Below the pieces are notes generated by a model. That model saw only the letters and a program-made list of their open reading frames with translations. It was not told the origin of the DNA and did no database searches. Of a DNA stretch of 64,000 nucleotides, positions 18,876 through 28,162 are shown piece by piece. The translations under genes and the position numbers were made by a program. Position 1 is the first letter of the stretch, and every line of letters begins with the position of its first letter. This stretch comes from Ornithinimicrobium sediminis (GTDB taxonomy: Bacteria; Actinomycetota; Actinomycetes; Actinomycetales; Dermatophilaceae), in assembly GCF_021272345.1 (NCBI RefSeq), contig NZ_JAJSDQ010000003.1, positions 124,001-188,000 on the forward strand. Reading direction: 5' to 3'.

Positions 18876-20678
18876 ATGAACATCGTTGAGACGGTGCGCG
18901 CGACGCGTCTCGTACTCGATCGACGAACTCGCCGCACCCTCGCCTGGGCGACTGTGGCCACCGTGCTCATCTCGCTCCTCGACACCCTCGCCATCGCCAT
19001 GGTCCTTCCGTTGGTGACCCTGGCCTCTGGAGGAAGCGACAGTTCGACGGTGGGCCGCCTGGTCGGTCAGTTGCTTGGCAACCCGGACCAGGACACGCTT
19101 GTCGTCATTCTGGCGGCATCGGTCGTGGTTCTTTTCATACTGAAGGACCTAGGCGCCATTGCCTATACCTGGTGGCTCACGGGTTTCAAGGTCCTGAAAC
19201 GTGTGGAACTCTCCACTCGGCTTCTCGAACACTTCTTGCGAACACCGTTCACCGTCGTGTCACGACGCAGTTCCGCAGAGCTTCTCCGCACGATGAACGA
19301 CGCCGTGGTCCAGTTCTACGGCACGACTGTGTTCGGGCTGATGACTATGGTCGCGAACGTAGCCGGCTTGGTGGCGATCGCCATCGCTCTGCTGATCTCG
19401 GCCCCCCTTCCCAGCATCATCCTTGGTGCATACTTCTCAGCCGCTGCCTTGTTCTATCTTCACGTCATGAAGCCGCGGTCGCGCTCAGCGGGCCAGATCG
19501 CCGCTGAGGCTTCTTCTGCCGCTTACAGGACCGCATTCGCTGCGCTCGGAGGAATCAAGGAGACAAAACTTCGGGGGAGCCAGTCATTCTTCATCGAGGC
19601 CTACAGGGAGGCATCGCTTCGGGGGGCCTACGCGTCGCGCACGGCAGGTTTCATCTCAGCCGTTCCCCGCTATCTCCTCGAAATCCTCTTCATCTTGGCC
19701 GTAGGCGTCATCTTGATCGGTGCGGTGGTGATATCCGAGACCGAGAACAGTGTCGCATTCGGCATGCTGGCACTCTTTATCGCTGCTGGTCTCCGCGCGC
19801 TGCCCGCCGTCACGAGTCTGATGGCGCAGATCTCCAACCTACGGTTCGGCGCCGGATTCCTGGACGTGATCATCGAGGAGGTTAGGGCTGAGCGAGCGCA
19901 GGCCCTGGAGCCCGCTCGCGACGGCGCGCAACCCCTGGAGTTCACAGACAGACTGACGCTGGAGGATGTCAGCTTCGTCTATCCCGAGACGGACGTTCCA
20001 GCGGTTCGAGGTGTGAACTTGGACATCCCTCACGGGACGAGCCTGGCTGTCGTCGGTGGTAGTGGTGCCGGTAAGACAACGCTCATCGACCTGGTCCTGG
20101 GGCTGCACCGCCCATCTCAGGGTCGTGTCCTGGTCGACGGTCGAGATATCGAGGACAACATCTCGTCGTGGCAACAGACCGTGGGGTACGTCCCGCAGGA
20201 GGTGTTTCTGCGTGAGGCGTCTCTAGCCGAGAACATCGCCTTCGACCAGGACCCTGACCAGATCGACGTGGACCGGGTGAAGGAGGCGGTTGAACGCGCA
20301 CAGCTGTCTGGCCTGGTCGCGTCCCTTGAGGCAGGCCTCGAGACGCCCGTCGGCGAGCGAGGGTCACGGCTGTCCGGAGGACAGCGACAGCGCATCGGGA
20401 TTGCTCGTGCCATCTACCAGCAGCCCAGCTTGCTGGTTCTCGATGAGGCCACCTCAGCACTCGACAACGAGACCGAGCACCGCGTCAGCGAGGCTATCCA
20501 GCAGCTTCACGGCCACATGACGCTGGTCATCGTTGCCCACCGCCTGTCCACAGTGCGCCATGTAGACACCGTCGTCTTCATGCGGGACGGCCACGTGGAG
20601 TCCATAGGATCGTTTGACGAGGTCCGTCGACTGAACCGTCACTTCGCTCACATGGTCCAGCTCGGGTCCCTCAGCTGA
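18876..20678 (+). CDS. ABC exporter half-transporter, probable polysaccharide flippase (PglK/MsbA type)
   Basis: A 600-residue fused membrane-ATPase protein. The N-terminal half has about six membrane spans (residues 20-310). The C-terminal ATPase has Walker A GGSGAGKTT near residue 393, VGYVPQEVFLREASLAENIA (Q-loop), signature LSGGQRQRIGIARAI near residue 500, Walker B LLVLDEATSALD and the switch His in IVAHRLSTV. It functions as a homodimer. In a polysaccharide cluster with no MOP-type flippase, flipping of a lipid-linked oligosaccharide as in PglK is the likely role. Codon use is clearly more A/T-rich than in the flanks, suggesting a separate origin. Confidence 0.88.
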   Translation: MNIVETVRATRLVLDRRTRRTLAWATVATVLISLLDTLAIAMVLPLVTLASGGSDSSTVGRLVGQLLGNPDQDTLVVILAASVVVLFILKDLGAIAYTWWLTGFKVLKRVELSTRLLEHFLRTPFTVVSRRSSAELLRTMNDAVVQFYGTTVFGLMTMVANVAGLVAIAIALLISAPLPSIILGAYFSAAALFYLHVMKPRSRSAGQIAAEASSAAYRTAFAALGGIKETKLRGSQSFFIEAYREASLRGAYASRTAGFISAVPRYLLEILFILAVGVILIGAVVISETENSVAFGMLALFIAAGLRALPAVTSLMAQISNLRFGAGFLDVIIEEVRAERAQALEPARDGAQPLEFTDRLTLEDVSFVYPETDVPAVRGVNLDIPHGTSLAVVGGSGAGKTTLIDLVLGLHRPSQGRVLVDGRDIEDNISSWQQTVGYVPQEVFLREASLAENIAFDQDPDQIDVDRVKEAVERAQLSGLVASLEAGLETPVGERGSRLSGGQRQRIGIARAIYQQPSLLVLDEATSALDNETEHRVSEAIQQLHGHMTLVIVAHRLSTVRHVDTVVFMRDGHVESIGSFDEVRRLNRHFAHMVQLGSLS

Positions 20679-20717
20679 GCATCCCGTCTCGGCCCTGGGG
20701 GGGATCGCAGCCAAGGG

Positions 20718-21743
20718 TCATGAATCCTCCCGAAGACGGTTGAGGAAGGGACGCATCCGCCATCGCACGGGCGGGGGCATCAGGATGGACAGCCGCAAGA
20801 GCCGGGACTCGACGAAGGCACTACCACCGGTGAAGATGTGCACACTCTCCCGCATACGTCCTTGCCTGACCGCCTCCCAGAACCACCGGTGGACCTCGCC
20901 TGCATACTCGTCGGCGTAGTCGGCGATCCGGAGACCAGCGGGGCGACCCGCGTTCTGCCAGGCCAACGACCAGGCTCTCAACCTGTGCTGCCACTTCGGG
21001 AAGCTCGAGTCCGTTGTGATCTGACCGGCGTGAACACGGTAGAAGAACCAGCGCCCTGGGACCAGATGCCACTCCACATGGACCGCGATGTAGACAAAGA
21101 GGAGCCAATCCTGGCCGGTTCGGAGGTCGTCCGGGATGTCCTCGACCAGCGTGAGCAGCTCTCGCCTGAACATCGTCGATGACGTGACTCCCGCGTTCTT
21201 GCGAAGCAGCGCAGGCAGACTCTTGCCCCTGATCTGGAGGTATGTGAAGTCGTTCAGGGGGACAGCGAGTCGGGCCGCCCGCTCCAGCTCTGGACGCCGG
21301 GCAAGGCCCGAGATCTCACTCTTGAACCCGTTGAGCTCCGTGGCAGCGCCGAGCTCAGAGAACTGCCAGAATGCAGATCGCAGCGCGGCGCACGAGGGGT
21401 GCTCGCGAAGATACTCCGCGAAATGCTCCTGCTTGCGGCTGTGCCAGATGTCGTCGTCATCGAGCAGACAGACCCATTCGGTCGTCACCGCTTTGAAGCC
21501 ATCCTGTCTGGATCGCGCCGGACCCAGGGACGTCTCATGAATGATGAGGGTTGTGTCCGGAAAGGCGTCCCGAACGGCGGCCGCGGAGGAGTCCGTGTCC
21601 CCATCGAGCACGACGACGACCTGGTCTGGCGGCAAGGTTTGGGCGTAGACACTTTCCAATGCCGTCAACAGCATCTCGCGTCGGCCTCTGCTAGGGATGA
21701 CGACGGCATACCTCAAGGCCGGTGGCCCGTCAGGAGCATCCAC
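20718..21743 (-). CDS. Glycosyltransferase family 2
   Basis: A 341-residue GT-A enzyme. YAVVIPSRGRREMLLTALES starts the nucleotide-binding fold, VVVVLDGDTDSSAAAVRDAF follows, and the metal-binding DXD is in WVCLLDDDDIWHSRKQEHF. The C-terminal half is hydrophilic with no membrane span. It is convergent with the ABC exporter gene, 39 bases apart. Donor and acceptor are unknown. Confidence 0.88.
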   Translation of the reverse strand: MDAPDGPPALRYAVVIPSRGRREMLLTALESVYAQTLPPDQVVVVLDGDTDSSAAAVRDAFPDTTLIIHETSLGPARSRQDGFKAVTTEWVCLLDDDDIWHSRKQEHFAEYLREHPSCAALRSAFWQFSELGAATELNGFKSEISGLARRPELERAARLAVPLNDFTYLQIRGKSLPALLRKNAGVTSSTMFRRELLTLVEDIPDDLRTGQDWLLFVYIAVHVEWHLVPGRWFFYRVHAGQITTDSSFPKWQHRLRAWSLAWQNAGRPAGLRIADYADEYAGEVHRWFWEAVRQGRMRESVHIFTGGSAFVESRLLRLSILMPPPVRWRMRPFLNRLREDS

Positions 21744-21871
21744 GCCGAGAGCTTTCTGTTCGGGAACGCGTCATGAGGCCGGCAGCGCCCAAGGCCGTGC
21801 GCGGTGTTCCGGCGATGAGCAACCGCACCTCTCGCGCCGCCACGGAGGCAGTGCGCAGCGCATTCGCCTGC

Positions 21872-22846
21872 TCACCCCGCCCCATCGGCCATCGATGTGC
21901 GCCATCTTCGGTCCAGCGCGTCACAGAGTACACCGCTCTGCGCGGTGGAGACCTTCCTGCACAGGGCCGCACCAGAACCCACGACCGCGTCGAGGTCACC
22001 GAGGTGAAGGTAGCGGCCTCCATCTGTCTCGGTGTCCCACCCGATGTAGGTCAAGAGCATGTCCGGTCGTGGCGCTTGCTCCCACGACAGAAGCGTCTGA
22101 AGCAGTGACTCGTCCGGAATCACGCTCCGACGGTAGTGCCTCACAATGTCATGGCTTGACTGCAGAGCCTCAAGGAGACGATCGAGCAAACGCCGGTCGA
22201 CGGCCAACATCTGTTGACCCTTGTATACCGGTCGCCCGCCGGTCCACGAGGCTTGACTCCGGATGCCCACGACTCGGCGTCCGGCACGCCGTACAACACG
22301 GTAGGCCAGGACGGGTTCCACACGAAGAAAGAAGCTCTCGCGCGCCCTGACCAAGAGCTGGCGTAGGGCGACGATGGGAACTCTGTCGACGACAGCGGGC
22401 ACATCCACCCACCGATAGTGGTAACGGTTCCAGTGGTCGTTGCCGATGCCGCGGTGGCGCCCCCACCGCGGTGTGTACTCCAGCGGCACGGCCGAGCCGA
22501 CCCACCCACCGCCTCCCTCCAGGAAAGTCGACTCCCATCGAGACAGGTCACCGCAGACGTAGTCCTGTCCCGACGCAAGTGCGACCATGTCCGGGTCGGC
22601 CCACTCTCGAAGACGCCTGAGGCCGTCGATGGTGACCTGCACGAGCTCCCACGAACCCCAGTTCGTCTCCGCGCCATGCACCCAGACCCGGACGCGGGGA
22701 TGACTCACGACCGGTGGGGCAACGGCACGGTCGTCATGGGCGATCAGGACCCAGGCGTCAGCACTGCGACGCACGATCTCCTGAGCGAGCCGCTGCACCT
22801 GCGCCACATCGCAGTGACTCAGAACGAGGTAGCCCGTTACCGGCAT
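21872..22846 (-). CDS. Core-2/I-branching-like (GT14) glycosyltransferase
   Basis: A 324-residue protein starting MPVTGYLVLSHCDVAQVQRL. YLVLSH, LIAHDDRA, WELVQVTIDGLRRL and MVALASGQDYVCGDLSRWES match the pattern of GT14 enzymes (beta-1,6-N-acetylglucosaminyl- or xylosyltransferase family), and VIPDESLLQTLL is the conserved PDE motif. It would add a branch sugar to the polysaccharide; specificity is not deducible. The gene lies seven bases after the upstream GT2 stop; 128 bases without a gene separate it from the next transferase. Confidence 0.78.
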   Translation of the reverse strand: MPVTGYLVLSHCDVAQVQRLAQEIVRRSADAWVLIAHDDRAVAPPVVSHPRVRVWVHGAETNWGSWELVQVTIDGLRRLREWADPDMVALASGQDYVCGDLSRWESTFLEGGGGWVGSAVPLEYTPRWGRHRGIGNDHWNRYHYRWVDVPAVVDRVPIVALRQLLVRARESFFLRVEPVLAYRVVRRAGRRVVGIRSQASWTGGRPVYKGQQMLAVDRRLLDRLLEALQSSHDIVRHYRRSVIPDESLLQTLLSWEQAPRPDMLLTYIGWDTETDGGRYLHLGDLDAVVGSGAALCRKVSTAQSGVLCDALDRRWRTSMADGAG

Positions 22847-22853
22847 GGGACCT

Positions 22854-23819
22854 TCACGGTGAGCGCACCTCGAGAGCCTCGCGGATGCGGTCAGCGACGG
22901 GGTCTCTACGGATCGGGTCCGTCGGCGCCAGGCGGGCCTTCCGGACGGATGCACCCATACCCCACGCGACACCGAGAACGGTGACTCCTAACCTCTCAGC
23001 CCGACGTCGCACACCAGGCGCGTCGCGGACGTCGACGAGCTGACTCGCGACCCAGCGTCGGACCAGGGCAGACCCGATCCCTGCGTGGCGGGCCAAGAGC
23101 ACCATGTGGTTTCGCCGACCATACAGCTTGTAGCGCGTGTCGAAACGGCTCCCTTTCACATGGGGCGCGGGGAGGTGGTCGACGGCTGCGTCCGGATCAA
23201 ACACAACCACTCCGCCAAGACGTGCTATGCGCAGGAAGATATCCGTGTCCTCACGTAGCGCTGTGCCTGGATAATCGTCGCGGAACCCCCCGAGCCGCCT
23301 CAGAGCTGGTCGCGCAAAGGACATGTTCGCCCCGATGCCATGCGTGACACGACACCTCCCCTCCCTCAAGGCCGCAAAACCCGCCGTCAACGTCCCTGCG
23401 GACGTCAGAGTCCCGATGGGTTCCACCGGTTCGTCCTCGCCTGGCACCCGGTTCAGTGTTCTTCCGGCAACGGCGTCGATCTTTTCCTCCGCAAATGCGG
23501 TGCGCACAGCCTCGGCCCATCCAGGATGAACAACGACGTCGTCATCGAGGAACGAGATCACATCTCCTGAGGCGTAAAGAAGCCCTTCGTTGCGCGAGCT
23601 CGTCATGTGGCCGGCAAGCTGCGGGACGTGAACGTATGTAGCCGCCTCGTAGGCGGAGGAAACGGCCTCGTGGTCATTCCGTTCGCTCGCATCCACCACA
23701 ATCACCTGGCGAATATACTCATGCTGGTCCCACAATGAGGTCAGACATCTCGCCAGAAACTGGGGCCGGCGATACGTGACGATGATCACCGACAATGCCG
23801 GAAGATGATCTGCGCTCAT
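22854..23819 (-). CDS. Glycosyltransferase family 2
   Basis: A 321-residue GT-A enzyme: LSVIIVTYRRPQFLARCLTS at the N-terminus, DVISFLDDDVVVHPGWAEAV (DDD metal site) and GTALREDTDIFLRIARLGG (ED catalytic region). The C-terminus has a short amphipathic or membrane-proximal stretch (LGVTVLGVAWGMGASVRKA). It overlaps the upstream GT4 gene by 4 bp and lies within a run of coupled transferase genes. Confidence 0.88.
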   Translation of the reverse strand: MSADHLPALSVIIVTYRRPQFLARCLTSLWDQHEYIRQVIVVDASERNDHEAVSSAYEAATYVHVPQLAGHMTSSRNEGLLYASGDVISFLDDDVVVHPGWAEAVRTAFAEEKIDAVAGRTLNRVPGEDEPVEPIGTLTSAGTLTAGFAALREGRCRVTHGIGANMSFARPALRRLGGFRDDYPGTALREDTDIFLRIARLGGVVVFDPDAAVDHLPAPHVKGSRFDTRYKLYGRRNHMVLLARHAGIGSALVRRWVASQLVDVRDAPGVRRRAERLGVTVLGVAWGMGASVRKARLAPTDPIRRDPVADRIREALEVRSP

Positions 23820-24859
23820 GCCAGGAGCCTCTCGAGAACGTCATCTGTGCTTGCACATGCCACCTCGTCGGTGAAGTCGGCGGCGCGATGAAGTGCCGCG
23901 GCACTGTGGCGACGATAGTCGGTCAGGAGGGACTGGACCGCCTCAGCGACAGCGACGGGGTCCCTCGGGGGAACGAAGGCGCCACAACCTGGCTGGACGA
24001 TCTCTCGCGGTCCTCCGTGGTTGGTGACCACGACGGGACACCCCGCACCCAAGGCCTGCACGATCACCTGACCAAAGGGCTCAGGGACCGTGGAACAGTG
24101 GACCAGGACGTCATGCGTTGCGAGCAGCCTGCTGACGTCGTCGACATGCCCGACGAGCGTTGCGTCGGGCTCCTGTGCCACAAGGTGCTCCAGGTGCCGT
24201 GCGTACCGGTCCTCACCGAAGTGGGCTGCCCCCGCGATCGTCAGGGTCGCTTCGATGTCGAGGTGACGAAGCGCCCTGAGCGCTTGTACCGCAACGTCTG
24301 GCGCTTTCCACGGGGAGATCCGGCCAAGGAAGAGCAGCCGCAAGGGAGACTCGGGGACCCTCCTGGGCGGCCGGGCCAATGAGCCCGCTCCCACCCCGCT
24401 CATGCTGTAGACGACATCCACGTCCTCGGAGGACACGTGCAGAGCTTCTCTGACGGTGCTTGCGGTCCACGCCGAGTTGGCGAGGTAGTGCGTCACGCGA
24501 TGAGCAGTGACCGTCCTGGTCAGCAGCAGCGCAGCAGCCGACATGGCGCTGTCTGTCAGTCCGTCGCGTACCCAGTAGACGAGGCGCGTGCGCCGTGGAG
24601 CGGCGGTGGCGCTGAGGAGCGCCGCGGCTCGCATCGAGTTTGCGACCACGAGCCCGCCCTCCCGGATGGCGGCTCGAAGGCGCCTCATGTCGGGGGCGTG
24701 GACCACCGCCTGGTCCAGTCCCTGCCATACCCCGCCGGACTCCATGGTCACGAGTCGAACGGGAAGGCCGGTCGCCTCGAGGTACCGGCGCAGCGCCAGC
24801 TCACCTCCTCCCGGCTTGTTGGTGTGCGATACGAAGGTGACAGGTGACGATGGGTTCAC
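23816..24859 (-). CDS. Glycosyltransferase family 4
   Basis: A 347-residue GT-B protein. TFVSHTNKPGGGELALRRYL carries the GGGE acceptor loop; LRLLFLGRISPWKAPDVAVQ and VHCSTVPEPFGQVIVQALGAGCPV form the donor site (E...E). The start overlaps the upstream gene by 4 bp and its end overlaps the GT2 gene by 4 bp, so expression levels are linked along the block. Confidence 0.87.
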   Translation of the reverse strand: MNPSSPVTFVSHTNKPGGGELALRRYLEATGLPVRLVTMESGGVWQGLDQAVVHAPDMRRLRAAIREGGLVVANSMRAAALLSATAAPRRTRLVYWVRDGLTDSAMSAAALLLTRTVTAHRVTHYLANSAWTASTVREALHVSSEDVDVVYSMSGVGAGSLARPPRRVPESPLRLLFLGRISPWKAPDVAVQALRALRHLDIEATLTIAGAAHFGEDRYARHLEHLVAQEPDATLVGHVDDVSRLLATHDVLVHCSTVPEPFGQVIVQALGAGCPVVVTNHGGPREIVQPGCGAFVPPRDPVAVAEAVQSLLTDYRRHSAAALHRAADFTDEVACASTDDVLERLLA

Positions 24860-26016
24860 GGCGGTGTCTCACCTCCCGCGATGCTCGTGATGACGTCCGT
24901 CATCTCACCCACCCGCGTGGACCAGTCAGGGAGGTCACTCGGTAGGTTCGGCGACCACTGGACCGGGGTGGCGACAGCCGCGGCCACAGCGCCTGCGAAG
25001 TGGACCGACGTGGCCGTCGTTACAAGCGGGTCTCGCACGTCCTGGAAACCGGGTACGGCGGTGGAGACGACCGGTCGACGGGCAGCGCGGTACTCGTAGG
25101 CCTTGATCGGATCAAGCGATGCTGTGAACTCGGTCAGCAGATGCGGCACCACGAGAACGTCGGCGTGCTGCAGGTAGGCCGGCACATGCTCACTCGGACG
25201 CGGCCCGAGGACGTGGACACCTGCCTTTCGAAGGGCCACGAGGTCACTCGACGGCAGAGGTGCCGGGCCGACAAGCACCAGTGAGCCCGCGGACCGCGAC
25301 GCACCGGTCGTGGCGAGGTGGTGGGCCGTGGCGACACACAGGTCGACGTCCACACGGTCGCGGTGGACCGTGCCGAGATAGAGCGCCACCGGGCCCTCCG
25401 GCAGATCTGCCGGCCGAGGTGATCGGGTCCGGTAGGCGTCGAGGTCGACGGCGTTCGGGATGAGGACCACGCTGCGCTCCGTGGACTTGGCTCGCTGCAG
25501 GGCTGGGGAACACACCACCACCTCCTTGCAGGAGTCCAGCAGGTACTGCTCCTGGCGCCTGAGGCGGACAAGCTCAGCAGGCGGCCGGTCGGCCACGAGC
25601 CAGTCGTCCGTGATGTCGTACAGGGAGGGCCACGCCGTCGTCGCCAGGACCTCGGCACCCCCCGGGTCGTTGACCCAGAGCAGGGGCGAGTCCATGCCGA
25701 GCCGATGGGCGGTCCTCACCACGGCACGGGCACGTCGTCGGTCCCCTCTCGGGTCCAGTCGTCGTGGCAGCACCTTGCGAGGCCGCAGTGCCCACAGCTC
25801 CCTGCCCGCGAGCTCGGGCAACAGGATCCGACGAAGTCCGACGGCCGAGCCCCGGGGCCGGCGTCCGCGCCGCAGCTCGTGCAGGCTGTCGACCGCCGGC
25901 TCGACGAAGAGCACCCGTTGCACCGCGCCTCGTCGCAGCAGACCGGCCACCAGGTGCTGGTTGCGCCGCCACACCTCGTCCCAGGTCTCGAGGGAGAGGA
26001 CGACCAGGTCTGTCAT
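24856..26016 (-). CDS. Glycosyltransferase family 4 (TuaH-like)
   Basis: A 386-residue GT-B protein whose N-terminus (LVVLSLETWDEVWRRNQHL) and VLFVEPAVDSLHELRR resemble TuaH-type teichuronic acid glycosyltransferases. The middle has LLWVNDPGG, YDITDDW and VVVCSPALQRAK; the C-terminal half GPVALYLGTVHRDRVDVDL and the late PIKAYEYRAARRPVVST, which takes the place of the usual EX7E. It is coupled to its neighbours by 4-bp overlaps on both sides. Confidence 0.85.
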   Translation of the reverse strand: MTDLVVLSLETWDEVWRRNQHLVAGLLRRGAVQRVLFVEPAVDSLHELRRGRRPRGSAVGLRRILLPELAGRELWALRPRKVLPRRLDPRGDRRRARAVVRTAHRLGMDSPLLWVNDPGGAEVLATTAWPSLYDITDDWLVADRPPAELVRLRRQEQYLLDSCKEVVVCSPALQRAKSTERSVVLIPNAVDLDAYRTRSPRPADLPEGPVALYLGTVHRDRVDVDLCVATAHHLATTGASRSAGSLVLVGPAPLPSSDLVALRKAGVHVLGPRPSEHVPAYLQHADVLVVPHLLTEFTASLDPIKAYEYRAARRPVVSTAVPGFQDVRDPLVTTATSVHFAGAVAAAVATPVQWSPNLPSDLPDWSTRVGEMTDVITSIAGGETPP

Positions 26017-27026
26017 GCCAGCACGCTGTCGTAGAACGCGAGGGTGTCCCGCACCTGGCGGTCGAGGCTGAAGCGCTCGAGCTGGACGTCGCGCAGGGTT
26101 GCGCCGTATGCCGTGCGCGACTCCTCGGACCCCGCCAGGTCGCGCAGCTGGGCACCTGCCGCCTGGACGTCACCGGGAGTGAACAGTCGCGCAGACTCGG
26201 CCACGCCCACCGTCTCCAGGTGGGCCCCCGCGGCAGCAGCGACGACGGGCAGGCCTCCTGCCATGGCCTCCAGGACGGTCAGACCGAAACCCTCGACAGG
26301 GCAGGGAGCCACGAGCATCGAGCTGGTGTCCATCGTCGCCTCGAGGTCGCTGAGACGACCGACGAAGTCGACGGCTGCGCTCACCCCTACCGCCGCGGCG
26401 AGCTCTTCCAACGCCGCGGACTGCCGGCCCACCCCGGCCACCACCAGACGCCAGCCGAGTCCTGCCAGACCGGACCCGGCAAACGCCTGGACTGCGACGT
26501 TCGTGGCCTTCTCGGCCTCGAGCCGCTGAGCGACCAGGACTCGAGGGCCACGGACGTCAGCAGTGCCGAGCGGTCGAGGCAGCAGACCCGGGTAGATGAC
26601 CGTGCTGCGACCCTCGATCCGCGATGCGACATAGCCGGAGATGGCGATCTGCCCGCTCACCCGCGGCTTCACCATGCGGGCGGCGAGGGCGCCCCCGGCT
26701 GACCTGCCTCGTGGGCCGGCGAAGTGCCGGGTCACGACCACCGGTGTCTGCCGGCCTGTCGTCGCTGTGGTCGCACCCAGCTCAGCCGCCGTCATGTGCG
26801 CATGCACGAGGTCGGCCGGAGCGCCGCGCACCGCCCGGGCGACCTGAAGGGTCGTCCGGGCCGGCACGGTGGTCACGGCGTGCGGCAGTGCTCCGCGCAT
26901 CCTGTCCGGGTCGCCGCCCACGACAGTGACCTGAATCCCTGCCTCGCACTGAGCCGACGCCAGCACGCATACGTGTCGTTCGACGCCCGCGAAGCCGTCG
27001 GACCGGATGGCATGCAGGACTCTCAT
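26013..27026 (-). CDS. Glycosyltransferase family 4
   Basis: A 337-residue GT-B enzyme. MRVLHAIRSDGFAGVERHVC contains the GVERHV acceptor loop; VLVAQRLEAEKATNVAVQAF and PCPVEGFGLTVLEAMAGGLP are the donor-site motifs. It overlaps the genes on both sides by 4 bp. It is the third gene of the coupled run 28162-22854. Confidence 0.87.
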   Translation of the reverse strand: MRVLHAIRSDGFAGVERHVCVLASAQCEAGIQVTVVGGDPDRMRGALPHAVTTVPARTTLQVARAVRGAPADLVHAHMTAAELGATTATTGRQTPVVVTRHFAGPRGRSAGGALAARMVKPRVSGQIAISGYVASRIEGRSTVIYPGLLPRPLGTADVRGPRVLVAQRLEAEKATNVAVQAFAGSGLAGLGWRLVVAGVGRQSAALEELAAAVGVSAAVDFVGRLSDLEATMDTSSMLVAPCPVEGFGLTVLEAMAGGLPVVAAAAGAHLETVGVAESARLFTPGDVQAAGAQLRDLAGSEESRTAYGATLRDVQLERFSLDRQVRDTLAFYDSVLA

Positions 27027-28162
27027 CGTCGTCGCGCAGCCGTACGCTCGGCAACCACCGCGTCGAACAGCCGGACGTACCGCTCAGCCACCTCGGCCCA
27101 CGAGTGCTTCTCAGCCGTGGCGCGGGCAGCCGCCGAGACTGCATCGGCATCAGCGACCCCTGCCTGCCGGACACAGCGAGCGATGTCCTCCGCACTGCCG
27201 TCGGTCACCCAGCCGTTGACCCCGTCCACGATCAGCTCGGGCACCGAGCCCACCGGTGTGGCCACTGCGGGCAACCCGGAGGCCATCGCCTCAAGCAGGA
27301 CCAGCGGGTGCGCCTCGTACAGGCTGGGCATGACGAGGAAGTCCGCGGCAGCCAGCGCCGGGCGAGGATCGGGCTGGTGACCGAGGAAGTGCACACGGTC
27401 AGAGACACGCTGCAGGGCTGCTTCCTGCTGCGCCGCCTCGATCATGCGTGGGGTCCCACCGACCACGACGAGGTGGTGGTCCGTCGCAAGGTGACGCAGG
27501 CTTTCCATGGCGGCCGGAAGACCCTTGCGGTGGAACTCATGTCCGATGAAGAGCGCAACGACAGCCTCGCTGGGCAGGTGGAGCTGGTCTCTGAGCTCGC
27601 GTCGGGTGTGAGAGCCAACAGGCCGGTAGCGCGCGACATCGACGCCGTTTCCGATCACGACCGACTGTGGGAAGACTTTGCCGTACAGGCTGGTCAGGGA
27701 ACTCGCCTCACGCTCGGTGAGGCTCACGACGAAGAGATGGGTGTCCGACCGGAACCGGAGCCGGTCGCGCGACACGGTGAACAGGTGGACCGGGTTACGC
27801 ACGAGCCGATAGGCGTAGTGGCCCCTGGCCTTGAGGGACACCTGCAAGAGACCGTGGTTCACGTAGACATCGCCGGCGGCTGCATCGTTGTGGCAGATCG
27901 AGACGGTCCCGTCAGGGAGACTGCGCAGCACCCTACGGGCGGCCACGGTGCCCACGGTGCTGAACCAGAGGACTCGAGACGCATGTCGCAGCCGTCCCAG
28001 CAGATCCGGATCACGGCGCGCCAACCAGGTGCCCCCGCAGTCGGCCAGCGTGAAGCGCCGCACGTCATGGCCCTCCCGGGTCCACTCCTCCTCGAGATGA
28101 CGGGCGACCGCCCCCACCCCCGTGCCGGCGCCGATCTCCGGGGTGATCTGCAGGATGATCAC
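27023..28162 (-). CDS. Glycosyltransferase family 4
   Basis: A 379-residue GT-B enzyme translated from a GTG that overlaps the upstream stop as GTGA. The N-terminus IILQITPEIGAGTGVGAVAR contains the GTGVGAV loop, with VVALFIGHEFHRKGLPAAME and PSLYEAHPLVLLEAMASGLP further on. A longer in-frame start at 28378 would lie inside the polymerase gene and is rejected. The final residues are Arg-rich. Confidence 0.87.
   Translation of the reverse strand: MIILQITPEIGAGTGVGAVARHLEEEWTREGHDVRRFTLADCGGTWLARRDPDLLGRLRHASRVLWFSTVGTVAARRVLRSLPDGTVSICHNDAAAGDVYVNHGLLQVSLKARGHYAYRLVRNPVHLFTVSRDRLRFRSDTHLFVVSLTEREASSLTSLYGKVFPQSVVIGNGVDVARYRPVGSHTRRELRDQLHLPSEAVVALFIGHEFHRKGLPAAMESLRHLATDHHLVVVGGTPRMIEAAQQEAALQRVSDRVHFLGHQPDPRPALAAADFLVMPSLYEAHPLVLLEAMASGLPAVATPVGSVPELIVDGVNGWVTDGSAEDIARCVRQAGVADADAVSAAARATAEKHSWAEVAERYVRLFDAVVAERTAARRR

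Noticed and set aside
17450-24859. Insertion sequence or phage island behind the low-G+C segment
   Set aside because: No transposase, integrase, terminal repeats or tRNA gene is visible; all genes have polysaccharide functions.
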